This document shows, piece after piece, positions 34,591-46,532 of a stretch of DNA of 64,000 nucleotides (positions within the stretch are counted from its first letter, which is position 1; every line of letters starts with the position of its first letter). Location of the stretch: the NCBI GenBank assembly GCA_903813345.2, contig CAIIXF020000008.1, positions 24,786,822-24,850,821 of the forward strand. Direction: 5' to 3'. Source of the DNA: Owenia fusiformis. Its lineage: Eukaryota; Annelida; Polychaeta; Sabellida; Oweniidae. A program made the translations under genes and the position numbers. The notes beneath the pieces are model-generated. The model was given only the letters and a program-made list of their open reading frames with translations. It was not told the DNA's origin and ran no database searches.

Positions 34591-37174
34591 TGATTCATAA
34601 GTTAGTTTTATTTCGTTATCTATGACCGTTTGCAGTTATCTAACATTTATTTTATAATGGCTATCGCAAGAACTCTACGATGGGCTCACAATGGAGAAAA
34701 CCACATTTTTGTAGCTGCAAGTTGAGAAAAGCTATTTCAGTTGTCCTTTAAAGGAATACAGGATACAGTATGGGGGTATAGTAGGGTGTAATGGTCCATC
34801 ATCATCGACTTCCAAGCTAGCCCGCTGTCGTGAAGGTTTACATTTGCACATAGCCATTATGGAATTTATTTTGTATCCGAAAATTGGACATTCCATGATC
34901 TATGAGAAAAATCGAACTATATAATGCGATACTCGAACACTATAAGCCATCTTTATCTAAAGATGGCTATGTGCAAACTTTGATAAAGATCCACACAGCT
35001 TCCCGCTTCCCGGGCCTATATTTTCAATGGTACGCACTACGTAGCCAGGGTGGTAGCGCCGTATGAATAATCATAGGCTAAGGGCGATAGAAATCATTTT
35101 TTAAATAAAGATGGCATGCTAATCGATCTGTGTTTACTAGTATCTGTTTCTCTTTGGATCCTGTTGGTTCTGCCATCTTTATATCGGTCTAGAACCCATG
35201 ACTATGTAATAAAAATAATGAATTGGATCCATACCTTTGGATAAATTATCATGGAGAATTAGAATTTTTTTCCAAAACAATTAGGCCAATCCGCCTAGTC
35301 AAGGATATTTATGTACAAGGTTTTCCAAGACAGAGGTGGGATTTTTATATTCGCAGCTTTCCAATCAAATACCATAGAAAAAACCTGTAGTGTATTGTGT
35401 TTGATTCTTTCAAAGCTGCATTGTCGCTGGCGCTTGGTGGTCACACAAGTGAATGTAATAGTAAAAGCAGTATACTCATTTTGAAAATTAAATCAGATGA
35501 ATATTTTTTCATGGGGAGATCATAATGGCGAGCGCATTACTTCCTTTTATTTTCAAAGAACAGTACATGGTGACTCCTTTATTCCACATTCTCAATTTTG
35601 AAACAATTATGTTTTAAGGATTTTTTTCTTGTGAAGGATTCCATTGACATTTATATAATTCATCGAAAAGTGTATCATAAGAAACGGGTATACTAACACT
35701 GATCATGAGTTCCACCATGGGCCCATGGTTCCACCCATTCCAATGAGGCACGTTTATCGGTGCTAATTTTGAATATCTTTATTATGGCATAAGTGTTTTG
35801 GTCAAAGTAGGTTGTGAAATCACTAAAAAGAAGGAAGTCATGAATCTTTGTCCATAGATACAAATGGAACATACATGTACCTGAAGATTATATGGGATCA
35901 CAGAATTTCTGAACACAATCAGATGTACCCGAATGGTGTCTTATTCATAATGCAATAAATGAAATCATTTGTGGTCTGTATGTGCAGTCTATTTGCCTTA
36001 TGGTAATACATTTACTGTAGTACATTGGTTATCCTAATATTATTTCCTTATAAATATCCGAACTTTAATCAATAGCAGTTTCAAAATTATCGTATATTGT
36101 ATTTCACCTGAACTTTTGTAAAATATCGTATGAGCTGTGAAAAATATTGTATATGGTATAAAAGGGGTAAAAAAATATTGTATATGGTTCCTGCGTACGG
36201 CAAATTAACATCAACGAACTATGGGGTAACATCCGTTACGTATTCAAAGAGTTCGTTCTCTTGCATAGCATAATGGAGACGCATGGGGTCGTTCTAAGTA
36301 TGTAAAAGTGATTAGACGTCAGGTGACCTAGTGAAACTGACCAATGAACACATTGAATACTTATTTCTCTTGATTATGAGTGGTCATATTTAGGCAATTT
36401 ATAAGTTACAAACATCAATATCCTGACAACGGTAAAGTCAGATACCGTTGTCACAAATGGCGGACACAACCGTCGTTTCAACCGATCGAAATGAGATACG
36501 GGACAACGGACACTGCACCTCATGCCGTTGTCTTTGTAAATTATTTCAAATTCCGTTGATGCTAATAATAATAGGATTTTATTAGTATTGATGCTTTTAG
36601 GGCCAAACGTACATCCGATATGCATTTTCTATAACAGTAAATATGGCAATAAAGTAAAGAAAATAGTATTACATTCTTCAAATGACATATCCTAATCCTA
36701 ATTGGTCTAATTCTAATGTTCTCATTGACGATATCAAAGACGCTATATAGTGATCAAGGAATTTTTCAGATAAGCCTTAATTAAGCTGTTTCTTCCTGTT
36801 CATCCCCCAATCGTGTTGATGAGTTTCAAGATAAAACATATATTCCTACATACGTTTTCACTTGGTGAGGACCTGTCAACATTACCGTTTACTTATTATA
36901 CAGGGGTTTAACAGGAGACTTTGATATTTTTGAAGTTTACAACGGATTATCTACCTATTAACTGTTTAATTGAAAATAAGTTCGCCTGTCTGACTATCAT
37001 TCGAAATGATTAAAAATAATTGTTCCATTTAATTCACTTTCTTTTAACATCATCTTGTTTTTTGTTGATCCTACAATTGTTTTGATATGTTTAAATGATA
37101 AAACATATATCCTCACATACGTTCACTACGGATTATCTACTTTTGAATCGATTTTTGGAAAGGTTATTAGCGTA
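34591..37174. other. Unassigned AT-rich DNA
   Basis: Holds inverted copies of the short block TTTGCACATAGCC (34848, 34965 and again at 31960), KAAATTATTTCAAATT-type sequence at 36540 shared with 54600, and irregular ATATTGTATATGG repeats at 36120-36190. No gene recognised. Confidence 0.4.
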
Positions 37175-37205
37175 TACAGGGTGTTCAGAAAATAAAGATA
37201 ATAAT
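37175..37205. repeat. Solo mariner-type terminus
   Basis: TACAGGGTGTTCAGAAAATA resembles the terminus of the element starting at 37541 but has no inverted partner in range. Confidence 0.4.
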
Positions 37206-37333
37206 GTCATAATTGTTTTGGTCAATTCACTGGTTGGCATAGCACAGAATCAACCAATCAAAGTCGCCTGAAGCTGAAACTCCAACAATAAGTAAAAATA
37301 TGTTAAAACTATTATATCTGAAAATTTCAATGC

Positions 37334-37456
37334 AATCCATGAACTGGCGTAGCCAGGAGGGGGTTCGATGGTGCGATCGCACCCCCCCCCCATAAAATAT
37401 GACCATGATGATAGGGGAAGAAAAGAGCCTTAAAATGCTTTTTATTTGAAGCTTCT
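37334..37456. repeat. GGCGTAGCCAGG / poly-C repeat fragment
   Basis: Reads GGCGTAGCCAGGAGGGGG, then GATCGCACCCCCCCCCC. It then matches inverted the segment 3335-3430 (ATGACCATGATGATAGGGGA, AAGAGCCTTA, TATTTGAAGCTT). Fragment of a CAG-group or related element. Confidence 0.6.
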
Positions 37457-37540
37457 GGCTCAATTTTGAAGGAAGTTACATACATTTTTGTAAATTCAAA
37501 ACAAATCTTACACGTTTTCCAATGATCTAATTATGTTATA

Positions 37541-39064
37541 CAGGGCGTTCATAAAGTTCTTGCAAAAGTACTCTAAATTTTTTGTTTCTCAATCAATCTG
37601 GCTGGAATTTTCACTCAGTATACCTACACTATTCATACATTTGAATCTTAAATAATAATGAATATGTCCTTAGGGGAAAAAAGTTATGAATGCTAGAGTA
37701 ACACGAGTCGGGGGTAGGCTGAGCAGCATTGAAAAAAAGAAAAATTTAGATAAAAAATATGGGTTAGAGGTAACTTTATCATACTTTAAAGTATCCTTGA
37801 AAATACAAAACAAGCAAATGTTGCCATGTAAACACTAGATGATGTTATATGATGACATCATAGTTGAAATGTCTTTGATTCATGACATCACTCATGGTAT
37901 CATAGTGACCTATATAGGTTGTTGACATCGGACTTTGTGAAAGGCAACGTTAATTTCATTTTTGTGGAAATGGCTGCAAAATCAGCAAAAGATGATGATT
38001 TGCAATTACTAGTAAGGCCATAAGAAGTAGATTCTTTGTTTTGTGTCCTGGCAAAATCCAAATCATGCAAGGGTACAAGGAAAACAGACACAAACTCAAG
38101 AAAAAACACAAACTTGTTTGCTGAGAAATGTATACATTTTATGGGCATAAAAAGGGATGCCATACCAATTTGCAGTGATTACAAACACATATCTATACAT
38201 TTCATACACTATATTTAAACCGCTGTTATTCAAGGGTGAAAAATAAGAAAATACACAATGTATGCCAAAGTAATCAAAAACACTGTCAATTTTGACGCAC
38301 ATCAAATTATCTGTCTGATTTCGTCTCATTCTGATTGAACGAAAGGCGATGGTGCTTTCAGACCGTTGTGATTGCTATTTGGATGTGTTTGTTTTTTCTA
38401 ATTTAATCAAAATCTTGCAAGCAAGGGGACGCAAAACAAAGAATCTACTTCTTATGGCCTAATCAGTAGCATTGGGATGTATGTTATACTGTGAAATTCA
38501 AGAAAACATACACTTGATGATATTCATAAGGTGTATTGGAAGTAGGCTATGGCCAAAAGAACCATTTACAAAATGGACTTAGACATTTACTGATGGTAGA
38601 ACAAATGGTAAGGACAATGCAAGATCAAGCCGTCCAAGAACGAAATTCAGTGAGGATCAGATGACATTGATGAAAGCCATCCATACAAAGGTCAATCGCA
38701 ATAGATTTTCCAAATGGGTCCCCCCATCTATTTGAGGAATGGTAGGTAAGACAGCAGAGGTATATAGACCACAATAGACACTATTTTGAACACCTATACT
38801 CTTGAAATACTGTTATTAAAGTAAATAGGACAAGTTAAAAACATTTTGAACATTCAAACAAAACAGATCCTTTTTTGCCTGCTCCGCCTACCCCTGACTC
38901 ATGTGACTATAACAACCATAACTTTTTTTCCTCAAGGACTTATTAATTAAAACTTAGGATCTCAATGTATGAATAGTGTAGGTATACTGAGTGAAAATTT
39001 CAGCCAGATTGACTGAGATACAAAAATTTTAGAGAACGTTTGCAAGAACTTTATGAACGCCCTG
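37541..39064 (+). mobile_element. Mariner/IS630-like element, degenerate
   Basis: Ends CAGGGCGTTCATAAAGTTCT and its inverse, each bordered by TA (37539-37540 and 39065-39066), the target of Tc1/mariner elements. Imperfect arms extend about 240 bp. A remnant plus-strand frame around 38600-38740 reads NARSSRPRTKFSEDQMTLMKAI. This resembles the linker after the helix-turn-helix of IS630/mariner transposases; no DDE catalytic region remains. A second element (38016-38459) is nested inside. Confidence 0.7.
38016..38459. mobile_element. Harbinger-like miniature element
   Basis: Ends GGCCATAAGAAGTAGATTC and its inverse, flanked by TAA on both sides (38013-38015 and 38460-38462). A 3-bp TWA target with GGCC-like ends is typical of PIF/Harbinger miniature elements. 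It interrupts the mariner-like element. Non-coding. Confidence 0.7.
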
Positions 39065-39180
39065 TATATTCGTATTTTTCGTTTTTTGGGTACCCGGTTT
39101 TTTCGACCGGGTACCGGGTATCAAGTTTGAACCCAGCATGGAGGATTTACTACCCGGTACCCGGTTTTTTCTACAAACCC
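39065..39180. repeat. Half of the GGGTACC foldback family
   Basis: Matches the right arm of the foldback at 3209-3694 (ATTCGTATTTTTCG, then ACCCGG/GGTACC motifs, ATGGAGGATTTACTACCC, TTTTCTACAAACCC). Sequence at 37340-37456 matches that foldback's interior inverted. The mariner-like element therefore probably landed in a related copy. Confidence 0.7.
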
Positions 39181-39770
39181 AAGAGGTTATTTAATGGGAG
39201 GTTTTTGATACAGCGTATATCTGAGGGAAATACAATTTATCAAAAATCAAGCATTCAATAACTGATTTATCCTATACTTAGTAGATTATGAGAATTAAAT
39301 ATGCATTGAATGTTAGGGAACTTATGTAGTAATTACAAAAAATGATAATTACAATCAAAACATGAATATTTATCTCAATTTAAAGCCCTCAACAATTTTT
39401 ATTTTTTTAAAACTCAACAGGTTTTAACATTTAACAATGTATGAAATTAATGTTTATCAAATAGAGCCAAAGTATATCCCGGGAATTCAAAAAAGCACCA
39501 AAAGAAATTCCCTGGGATTGCTGATGAGCAGGTGATATATATATCAGCCGCTCACTTCAGATATCGCTTATATTCCCGCATGTTATTTACCTATGACACT
39601 ACTTAGTATGGGATAAAAAAGAATATCTAATGATGCTTGAATTAAGACATACGCTGTATGAACACTTTATACTCAAATATTCTAATGATTTATCCCACAT
39701 ACCCCGAAACACAAGTAGCTATAGTGACCATATTTTTCATCAAAGTTGAGAAGAGTCAATGACATTCACG
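39181..39770. other. Unassigned AT-rich DNA
   Basis: Contains a small imperfect palindrome around GGTGATATATATATCAGCC near 39530. No gene recognised. Confidence 0.4.
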
Positions 39771-39776
39771 GGCTAC

Positions 39777-40662
39777 TAGAGTTTCCACGTATATGGAGTA
39801 TGACCGGTTCTTAGGCTACGAATATGACCTGTTTTGGAAAGTCATGAGAGGCACAGCTGCTTAAAAATGGAAAATAAAGGTTAACTTCTATATTATCCTT
39901 TTTGAAATTGTGTTTGTTGAATATAGTTTATGCTGTATTTAATAGTAATGTAACAAAAAAATGTTAAACATGAGCTATTTTAGCAATGTAACTGTTCATA
40001 ATGGAATATCAATCAGAATCAGAAAGTACAGATTTCTCGCCTTAGAGCCAAATCATTAATATCACAGTAGAAAAAAACAAATCCCAAACCTTTTTATGGC
40101 TAACCTGAACAAGATCTCCAAATCTCAGTTTATATGATCCCCCGTAGAGTGAGCAAGAGAAGGATTTATCTTTTCCCAGAGGATACGCTTGTGAAATGTC
40201 ATGGAAGACATTTCACAACCGTATTCTCCAATAATGGGGCACCATGTGACATTCGTATTCTCAAAAATTCAAAGATGTATCATATTTGGACAGAGCAGGC
40301 TAAATTATTTAAAATATTCATGACTAATTCGTAGATCTAGCTATATATTATACATAAGATGTGTCATCCTTTTCGGAGTTGCGTTGTGTTACACAAAAAC
40401 TGATCAAAGATGCTGGAAACTAGGATTTTACGGCTTCAATCTAATATTAATACGTTTTCTCTTGATTAAGGCCCCTTGTGATATGCCTGGCATTATAAGT
40501 ATAAGTATCATTCATTGACCAAGTAGGATAAAAGAAAACGTTCGAAAGTGTTCATTAAAAGCAAGTACTCACCTCGTCTGTTTATAGGAACAGAAATACG
40601 GTCACACTCGTAAGCTTAGAACCGGTCATACTCAATATACGCGGATACTCTAGTAACCCGTG
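39777..40662. mobile_element. CACGGGCTACTAGAG-ended element with 6-bp duplication
   Basis: Imperfect TIRs of about 43 bp (CACGGGCTACTAGAGTTTCC and its inverse) are flanked by the 6-bp duplication GACATT (39771-39776 and 40663-40668). The interior includes a 66-codon frame (40134-40334) that matches no family I know. Non-autonomous. Confidence 0.75.
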
Positions 40663-40670
40663 GACATTTG

Positions 40671-40934
40671 GCATTCTTATTCGACGCTGTATTTAACACC
40701 TCCTGTGAAAATTTAAATGAAAATGGCAAAAAACATTTGAGAGTATTTTTCTCATCTATTATTGATCGACCTTCAATGTGGAACCAAATTAGAGAGACTA
40801 CTCTTCCATGTTTGCACGATTATAGTAAAAGAGTCAGCACAATGGAGATTTTTCAGGGCACAATTTCTTCAAAATTAGCCTTCCGAGTGCCCCAATTCTT
40901 TTTTAAACATATAATTAACCTTCTGGTGCTTTGA
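40671..40934 (+). pseudogene. Orphan open frame, faint polycystin-family resemblance
   Basis: An 88-codon frame begins just after the element at 39777-40662. Its middle reads MWNQIRETTLPCLHDYSKR and then SSKLAFRVPQFF. In polycystin (PKD1/PKD2-type) channels a W...LLP.LY...(L/V)G..R(L/M/V).Q block follows the first membrane segment, and the spacing here is only roughly similar. There is no proper ATG at its left end; a stop lies 6 nt upstream of the frame if the element is removed. No clear splice sites were seen. It may be a decayed exon or chance. Confidence 0.18.
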
Positions 40935-41605
40935 GATAACATATACCATATATTTTCTCTTATACCATATTTTTTACACCTCTTATACCATATACGATAA
41001 AATTTGCCCCCTCTTATACAATATACAATAAATTTTCATCCTCTTATACGATATACAATATCCCTATACACCCCCCCCCCCTCCCTTAAGTGACTCGGTA
41101 ATACATTTACATGTGTTCTAGTCCTACCCTAGCCCTACCAATACCCATGATGGCATATATTTTCCATTTATATGGAAAAAGGTCAATTGATGTGCTTAGC
41201 TTAGAATGTATTACAAGACATTTTTAAAGAGGGGATGGGCATAGAGAAATTTCTAAAACGATTCAAGGGGTTGTAATCCCACTTGCACAGCTACACTAGA
41301 GGTGGTACTCAATCTTCATTTAATTTAGTAAAGTGATGCATAAGAAACTGGTCATGGTTAGATCAACCTTTGCAACCCATTATAACCTTCACAAACTGCC
41401 CCCAATTTGGACGGATTATCTTCAAATAGCTCGATCATTTGGACTTCTGGGCGATGTATACATACGAAAAACTTAATAATGGAACTATTCCAAAATTGCA
41501 ATTGAAAAGACGAGTAAAACATGAGCATTCAAGCGAGAATTAAGCAATTGGAGAATTCAACGTATTTTGTATGAAAACTTGTCTTTAATGGTTCAAAAAG
41601 AGATG
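40935..41605. other. AT-rich DNA with CTTATACCATATAC repeats
   Basis: Irregular TTATACAATATACAATAA-type units lie at 40940-41070, then a C-run near 41067. Related sequence appears inverted near 36120-36190. No gene recognised. Confidence 0.5.
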
Positions 41606-42589
41606 AAACCCAGGGCCGTAGGGAGAGGGGGTTCGTAGGGCTCGTGCGAACCCCCCCAAATCTTGCCTAAAAAAATTCGAACCCACCCTTTCTGGCAATT
41701 ATGCAAACCTCCAAACTTTGAGTAAAATTTTTGCAGTCTTTCAATAATTTATCGTTTTTTATTACCCAAAGACAATTGAGTTATATGTCAAGATGGAAAT
41801 ATGTGAGATTTATAGCTTCATTTTGAGTAAAAAAGATTTTAAAAAAAACAGAAAAACAAAAAACTTCTAATCAATAATGGGCGATAATATGTATGCTCTT
41901 TGCAATTTAGGCCTGAAATACTGAAGTAATATCTTCAAAATGAATTCAAATGCACAAACAAAGCATACCTACCAAGTTGAAATTATCTGATTGTTGTACA
42001 TAACGTCAAAATGGTATAATTTTTGATATAAATCTGCAGAGAATTTTGTTGTGACACTGGGCCGTGATGCACCAAAATTGTGAACGCTAGAAAATTCTTA
42101 CTTACAACGTTCTTATTTTTTCATGCTGTAGCTAGATCAGAGAGCAAGTATAAAGATCACTCACACAGAGTTGTTTACTGATTTTTGGCTCCTATTTATT
42201 TATAAAGCTCGTTGTACAAGCGATTTAAAATTGGGGGGAGGGGCAGGGGGTTCTATGTCTGCTAATTTCTGTGAATTTGTGGTATGTTGGGTCCAAATTT
42301 AAAAAATCTGCCCTAATAAATGAACTTGGTCTTGGGATATTTTACCTATTTTTTGCTTTTGCAATTGTTTGAGATTTGGTAAACTTGAAAAAATTTGGTA
42401 AAATTTTAAATTTTAGCGAATGGGCAAAAATTATGAAAATTTGGCAACAATGAAACTTTGGCAAAATTTATCCATTATTTGCATTTAAGTAAAATTGGCA
42501 AAATTTAAATATAATTTTAGAAACTTGTCAAAAATTAATTAAATTAGACCAAAATTAAGAAAACTGCAAAATTAAAGCAAATTTGGCAA

Positions 42590-43260
42590 AATTGAGGTAA
42601 ATTGGCAAACATACAGCAAATTTGGCAGAATTTCAGAAAATTTGGCAAAATTTAAGCAAATTTGGCAAAATTTAAGCAAATTTGGCAACATTTAAGCAAA
42701 GGACGATTCTCGGTTTGGAGAACAGTCTTCTGGGCTAATAATTTTTTTATGAAAAATATAGAAATATTACCCAAATTAAACTATGAATATTCAAAAGAGG
42801 ACATTTAAATCTACAAGATGTAAAAATAAAAAATTTGTCTGAAGCAGGGATAACACTCAATTAGACCAATTCAATAAAATACAAGTCTCGATTTGGGGAA
42901 AGAAGTTCATCAGTGTACTGCGCTAATATTTTTTTGCGAAAAATCTAGAAATATTACCCAAATTAAATTATATCTATTCAAAAGAGGACATTCAAATCTA
43001 TATTATGTAAAAAAATCAAATTTATCCGAAGCAGGGATAATGCTCATTTAGATTGATGAACTTCGTTCTCCAAACCGAGAATCGTCCTTTGGCAAAATTT
43101 AAGCAAATTTGGCAAAATTTAAGCAAATTTGGCAAAATTTAAGCAAATTTGGTAAAATTGAAACAATTTTGACAAAATTTAAGCAAATTTGGCAAAATTT
43201 AAGCAAATTTGGCAAAACTTAAGCAAATTTGGCAAAATTTAAGCACATTTGGCAAATTTG
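42590..43260. repeat. 20-bp minisatellite (GCAAATTTGGCAAAATTTAA)
   Basis: Consecutive units of GCAAATTTGGCAAAATTTAA flank the nested element on both sides (42600-42700 and 43088-43260). Degenerate units extend left to about 42360. It lies wholly within the CAG-ended element, so it grew inside the transposon. Confidence 0.85.
42701..43087. mobile_element. Nested inverted-repeat element without target duplication (Spy-like)
   Basis: Ends GGACGATTCTCGGTTTGGAG and its inverse (TIR about 23 bp). The left flank ends GCAAA and the right flank begins TTTGGC. Joining them restores the minisatellite unit GCAAATTTGGC exactly, so no base was duplicated. The interior consists of two diverged direct copies of about 185 bp, each with AAATATTACCCAAATTAAA and CAAAAGAGGACATT. 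No coding capacity. Confidence 0.8.
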
Positions 43261-43313
43261 GCAGAAAATATTAGAACCCCCTCCTGACAAATCCTGGCTA
43301 CGCCACTGAAACC

Positions 43314-43668
43314 CCTTGTGTGGTGGACTCTGCCAAAGTGTGGTCCCATGCTACTTAAACCATGGCTAAACTGTTGACCGGGGAGGGGAACCTAAAATGA
43401 TAATTCTCAGTCAGATGTACTTTGATACCCCTCTCCTCCTCTTTTTCCTTATTTGCATGACCAACCTCCCTTCTCATGCTGCCACTTAGATGATTTTCTT
43501 GCAAAGGGGTTGGTACATTCAAACCGGCATGGCCTCTTACCCTCTCCATGACGAATGGGTTATAATTGAAACATTGTATAACACTACTTATTATCTTGAT
43601 TGCTTCATTTCATTCACGAGTGCAATGTTTCATTCATTGACTTTACTTATTGAGTCCACCATGGGCTT
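43314..43668. other. Unassigned sequence between two transposons
   Basis: No gene or repeat recognised; short frames here have no family resemblance. Confidence 0.4.
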
Positions 43669-45070
43669 TCAACTAGTATGCCTGTTGATTCTCGACAGAC
43701 ATGAAGAGGAGGCTGTCATCTGCAAATAGTTTGAGGCTGGTTGTTGTTGATAAGTCGCTGCCCATATCATTAATATAGACAAGGAAGCCGCAGAGCGCGG
43801 TCCGAGCACAGTTCCTTGAGGGACACCCGATTTCACTGGTGTTCTTGCACTAGATTCTCCATCCAGTACTACATGTTGCATTGGGACCTTCCAGTTCCAA
43901 CGAGCCAAGATCTGAGCCAGCTCAAGTTGTTTCCGCGAATTCCGTAGTGATTAAGCTTTAGGAGCAGGCGCTAGTGTGCGACGGTATCAAATGCTTTAGA
44001 GAAGTCCAGTACTAATAAGTCTGTTTGTTGTTATCAAGAGCTCGTGCAATCTGTTCTATGGTGTTTACAAGTTGGGTTTCACACGAGTGTTTAGCTCTAA
44101 ATCCATGTCACGGCGTGGTGGTTACTAACCACTGGTTAGCAAGAATATTGTGGAGATCAAAGTGGTCCATAACATGGTGAAATATGATATGTTCCATTAT
44201 CTTGCAATGGAAGTGGAACTGATGTGAGAGACACAGGCCTGTAGTTTACTGCCTCGTTTCTGCGTTCTTTCTTGTATATAGCTGAAACATTGGCATGTTT
44301 CCAGTCTGAGGCACGGATAGTGGGAAGTCCTCCATATAGGCTATTACTTATATTATATACACTGGTTTATCCCACCCTAAGTGCTTTATATGATTGTATA
44401 ATATATAGCATTGTATAACTGCAATATAAAACCAACACTTATCGTATACAACTCTTGAGAACGATATACAACTTCTGGATAGCGTATACAACTCCTGAGC
44501 AGCGTATACAACTCGACTTCGACTTGATATACAACTGCTGAATTTCATTGTGGGATCCACAGCCTTTACTATCTTTTCTCTCAAAAGCGTTAGGTAAAGA
44601 GGGATTCTGATAAATCAGAATGGCTGAATTTAGATTAATCTTTTATTGATTGAAGATTAGGGTGGGATAATAAGATCATATAATGGTTGATTCTGTATAT
44701 CGTTAGACTCTCGTGAGTATATGATATATTCACTTGTTCCCTTCGGTCACTCGTGAATATATCATATACTCACTTGAGTATAACCACGATATACGGAATC
44801 AACCATTACATAACCTCATAGTATATAATATAAGTAATATATACTTACTTACTTCAAGATAATAAGTAGTGTTATACAATGTTAGTATGTTTTAAATGGG
44901 GTATGAAACACAATACCTTGAATCTGGGTTTCAATAGCATGTGTATATAATATAAGTAATATATGGAGGACTTCCCACTATCCGTGGTCTGAGGGGACTG
45001 TCCCTGCCCCGGGGTCCCTGCATCAATGGATTGCTGGAAGATAATTTGCAGGTATGGTGAGATAATATCA
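43669..45070 (-). mobile_element. Decayed LINE reverse transcriptase (Jockey/CR1-type), split by an insertion
   Basis: Reading the minus strand with several frameshifts gives, in order: an SPxLQIIFQQSIDAG-type start (near 45030), VSAIYKKERR...NYRPVSLTS (near 44240), QHGFR-like and TQLVNTI (near 44070), motif A LDFSKAFDTV (near 44000), LLxKLxHYGIRG, motif B SGVPQGTVLGP (near 43820) and motif C FADDSLL (near 43715). These are the ordered palm motifs of non-LTR reverse transcriptases. The element at 44312-44986 interrupts it. Multiple stops make it inactive. Confidence 0.85.
44312..44986. mobile_element. CACGGATAGTGGGAAG-ended element with 8-bp duplication
   Basis: Ends CACGGATAGTGGGAAGTCCT and its inverse, flanked by the 8-bp duplication GTCTGAGG (44304-44311 and 44987-44994). 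The LINE reading continues across the site when it is removed. The interior has a hairpin around TTCCCTTCGGTCACTCGTGA and repeats of GTATACAACTC. Non-autonomous; an 8-bp duplication suggests hAT or P-type mobilisation. Confidence 0.85.
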
Positions 45071-45201
45071 CTGCAATACATCAAGCATCAGTGAATACAC
45101 TGTTATATTGTTCATTGAGAATATTGGCTTTTCATGAAATGGTATGATCAGATTTATTCCGTATTAATGTCAACAAAACCACTAATACGGAACGGTGTAA
45201 A

Positions 45202-45666
45202 GGCCAAAATGCCCTAATACGTCACTTCCGCTGAATAGAAAAAAGTAGTATTCAAAAATAAATGTAGTCCCAACACAATTGTGATCATGACGAGTCAGTA
45301 AGCTAGTATGTAGGCACAGTTGTAATCTTTTTGCAATGGCAACATGCCATTTCTTCTGAAAATGCGTTTATTTGGGTTATCTGAAGGAAAATTTCGAGTC
45401 AAGTGGCGTATTAATTTTGCCTTCATTTTTGTGAATTTCAATTTGTGTCTGCAGAGAGAGGGGGTAGTGTCACAATTGACCAATTATTTCAAAAAGTAGA
45501 TGATTGGCCCCTATTGAGTTTAGTGTCAAGATGTAGCTTAGACATAGCTTTAGAACCTCAGATAGGCCAGTGAGGCCACATAAATCTATAACTCGAGATA
45601 AAAAGTCAGGCGTTTGCCCTTTTGCCCATTGACTAGTATGGTGACGTGAATTAGGGCAGTTTTGCC
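45202..45666. repeat. 465-bp direct repeat, copy 1
   Basis: Begins GGCCAAAATGCCCTAAT and ends ATTAGGGCAGTTTTGCC, so its own ends are imperfect inverted repeats. It is essentially identical to copy 2 at 46533-46997, including a 62-codon antisense frame (45295-45483) with no known homology. The right flank is TATTA. See copy 2 for the layout. Confidence 0.85.
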
Positions 45667-46532
45667 TATTAGTCACATGTGAAAGTGACCAAATTTTTTT
45701 AAAACTACTCAGAATCGCCAAGAATTGAAGTTTATTAGTGTGAAACATATTTTGGACGGAGGCAAAAAGGGGAATTTTCATGAACAAATTTAATGTTTTT
45801 GCTGAATCAGCAGTTTTCGCTTTTTACCCCAAAAACCACTGGTTTTGACGATATTTGGCTTCAATTTTGTCCTTAGTGACCCCTAAATGTCATTTGTTGT
45901 CGTAAATGGGGAAGCCAACGAGTTGCTATTCATCATAAAGATTGAATTTTCCATCTTATGGTTTCCAGTATAGAAAGAAGGTACATATCGGGGGTGCAGT
46001 CAGAAATTGGTGAGTTAAGTGTCAATTTTTGATGTATTTGCTCACTCTGAATGACTACATTCGAGCTAAAAAATATCTCAAAAGTCCCAATTCTCTAGGC
46101 CAGAATCAAAACTGATCAAATTTGTCATCATTTTTCAAATCAGGAGGTTGTTGAATGGAATAAAGTATGAAAAAAGTGATAATTTTAGTAAGATTTTGCC
46201 AAAAAGTGGGCCAAATTTGTCCAATTTTCTGGTTCACGGTTCAGTGATTTTGGCTAAAAATCGCAATATGCAATAAAATACTCAATTTCTTGACACGATA
46301 CTGAAAAATGTCACCATCAGGCAGTGGATTTCATGATGTAAATGAAAAACTAGTCAAATTTAAAGGAAAACCATTGGGTTCTTGGAAAAATGACCCCAGG
46401 GGTAATGAAGTAGCCATATTTTTCATAATTGCTGTCAGAATATTCTTAAACTGCACAAAACTACTTGAAAAACTCAAGTAAATTGGAAAAACGCAATTTA
46501 AAGCCAGAAATCATCCAACCATGTGGCTATTA

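Larger units (their letters stand above)
41611..43308. mobile_element. CAGGGCCGTAG-ended element carrying a minisatellite
   Basis: Starts CAGGGCCGTAGGGAGAGGGG and ends AATCCTGGCTACGCCACTG. It is flanked by the 5-bp duplication AAACC (41606-41610 and 43309-43313). The left end carries the GTTCGTAGGGCTCGTGCGAA palindrome typical of this family. The right two-fifths is a 20-bp minisatellite, itself invaded by an element at 42701-43087. Non-coding. Confidence 0.8.

Noticed and set aside
45295-45483. 62-codon frame conserved in two copies (also 46626-46814)
   Set aside because: Identity reflects recent duplication of the whole 465-bp repeat, not protein conservation.
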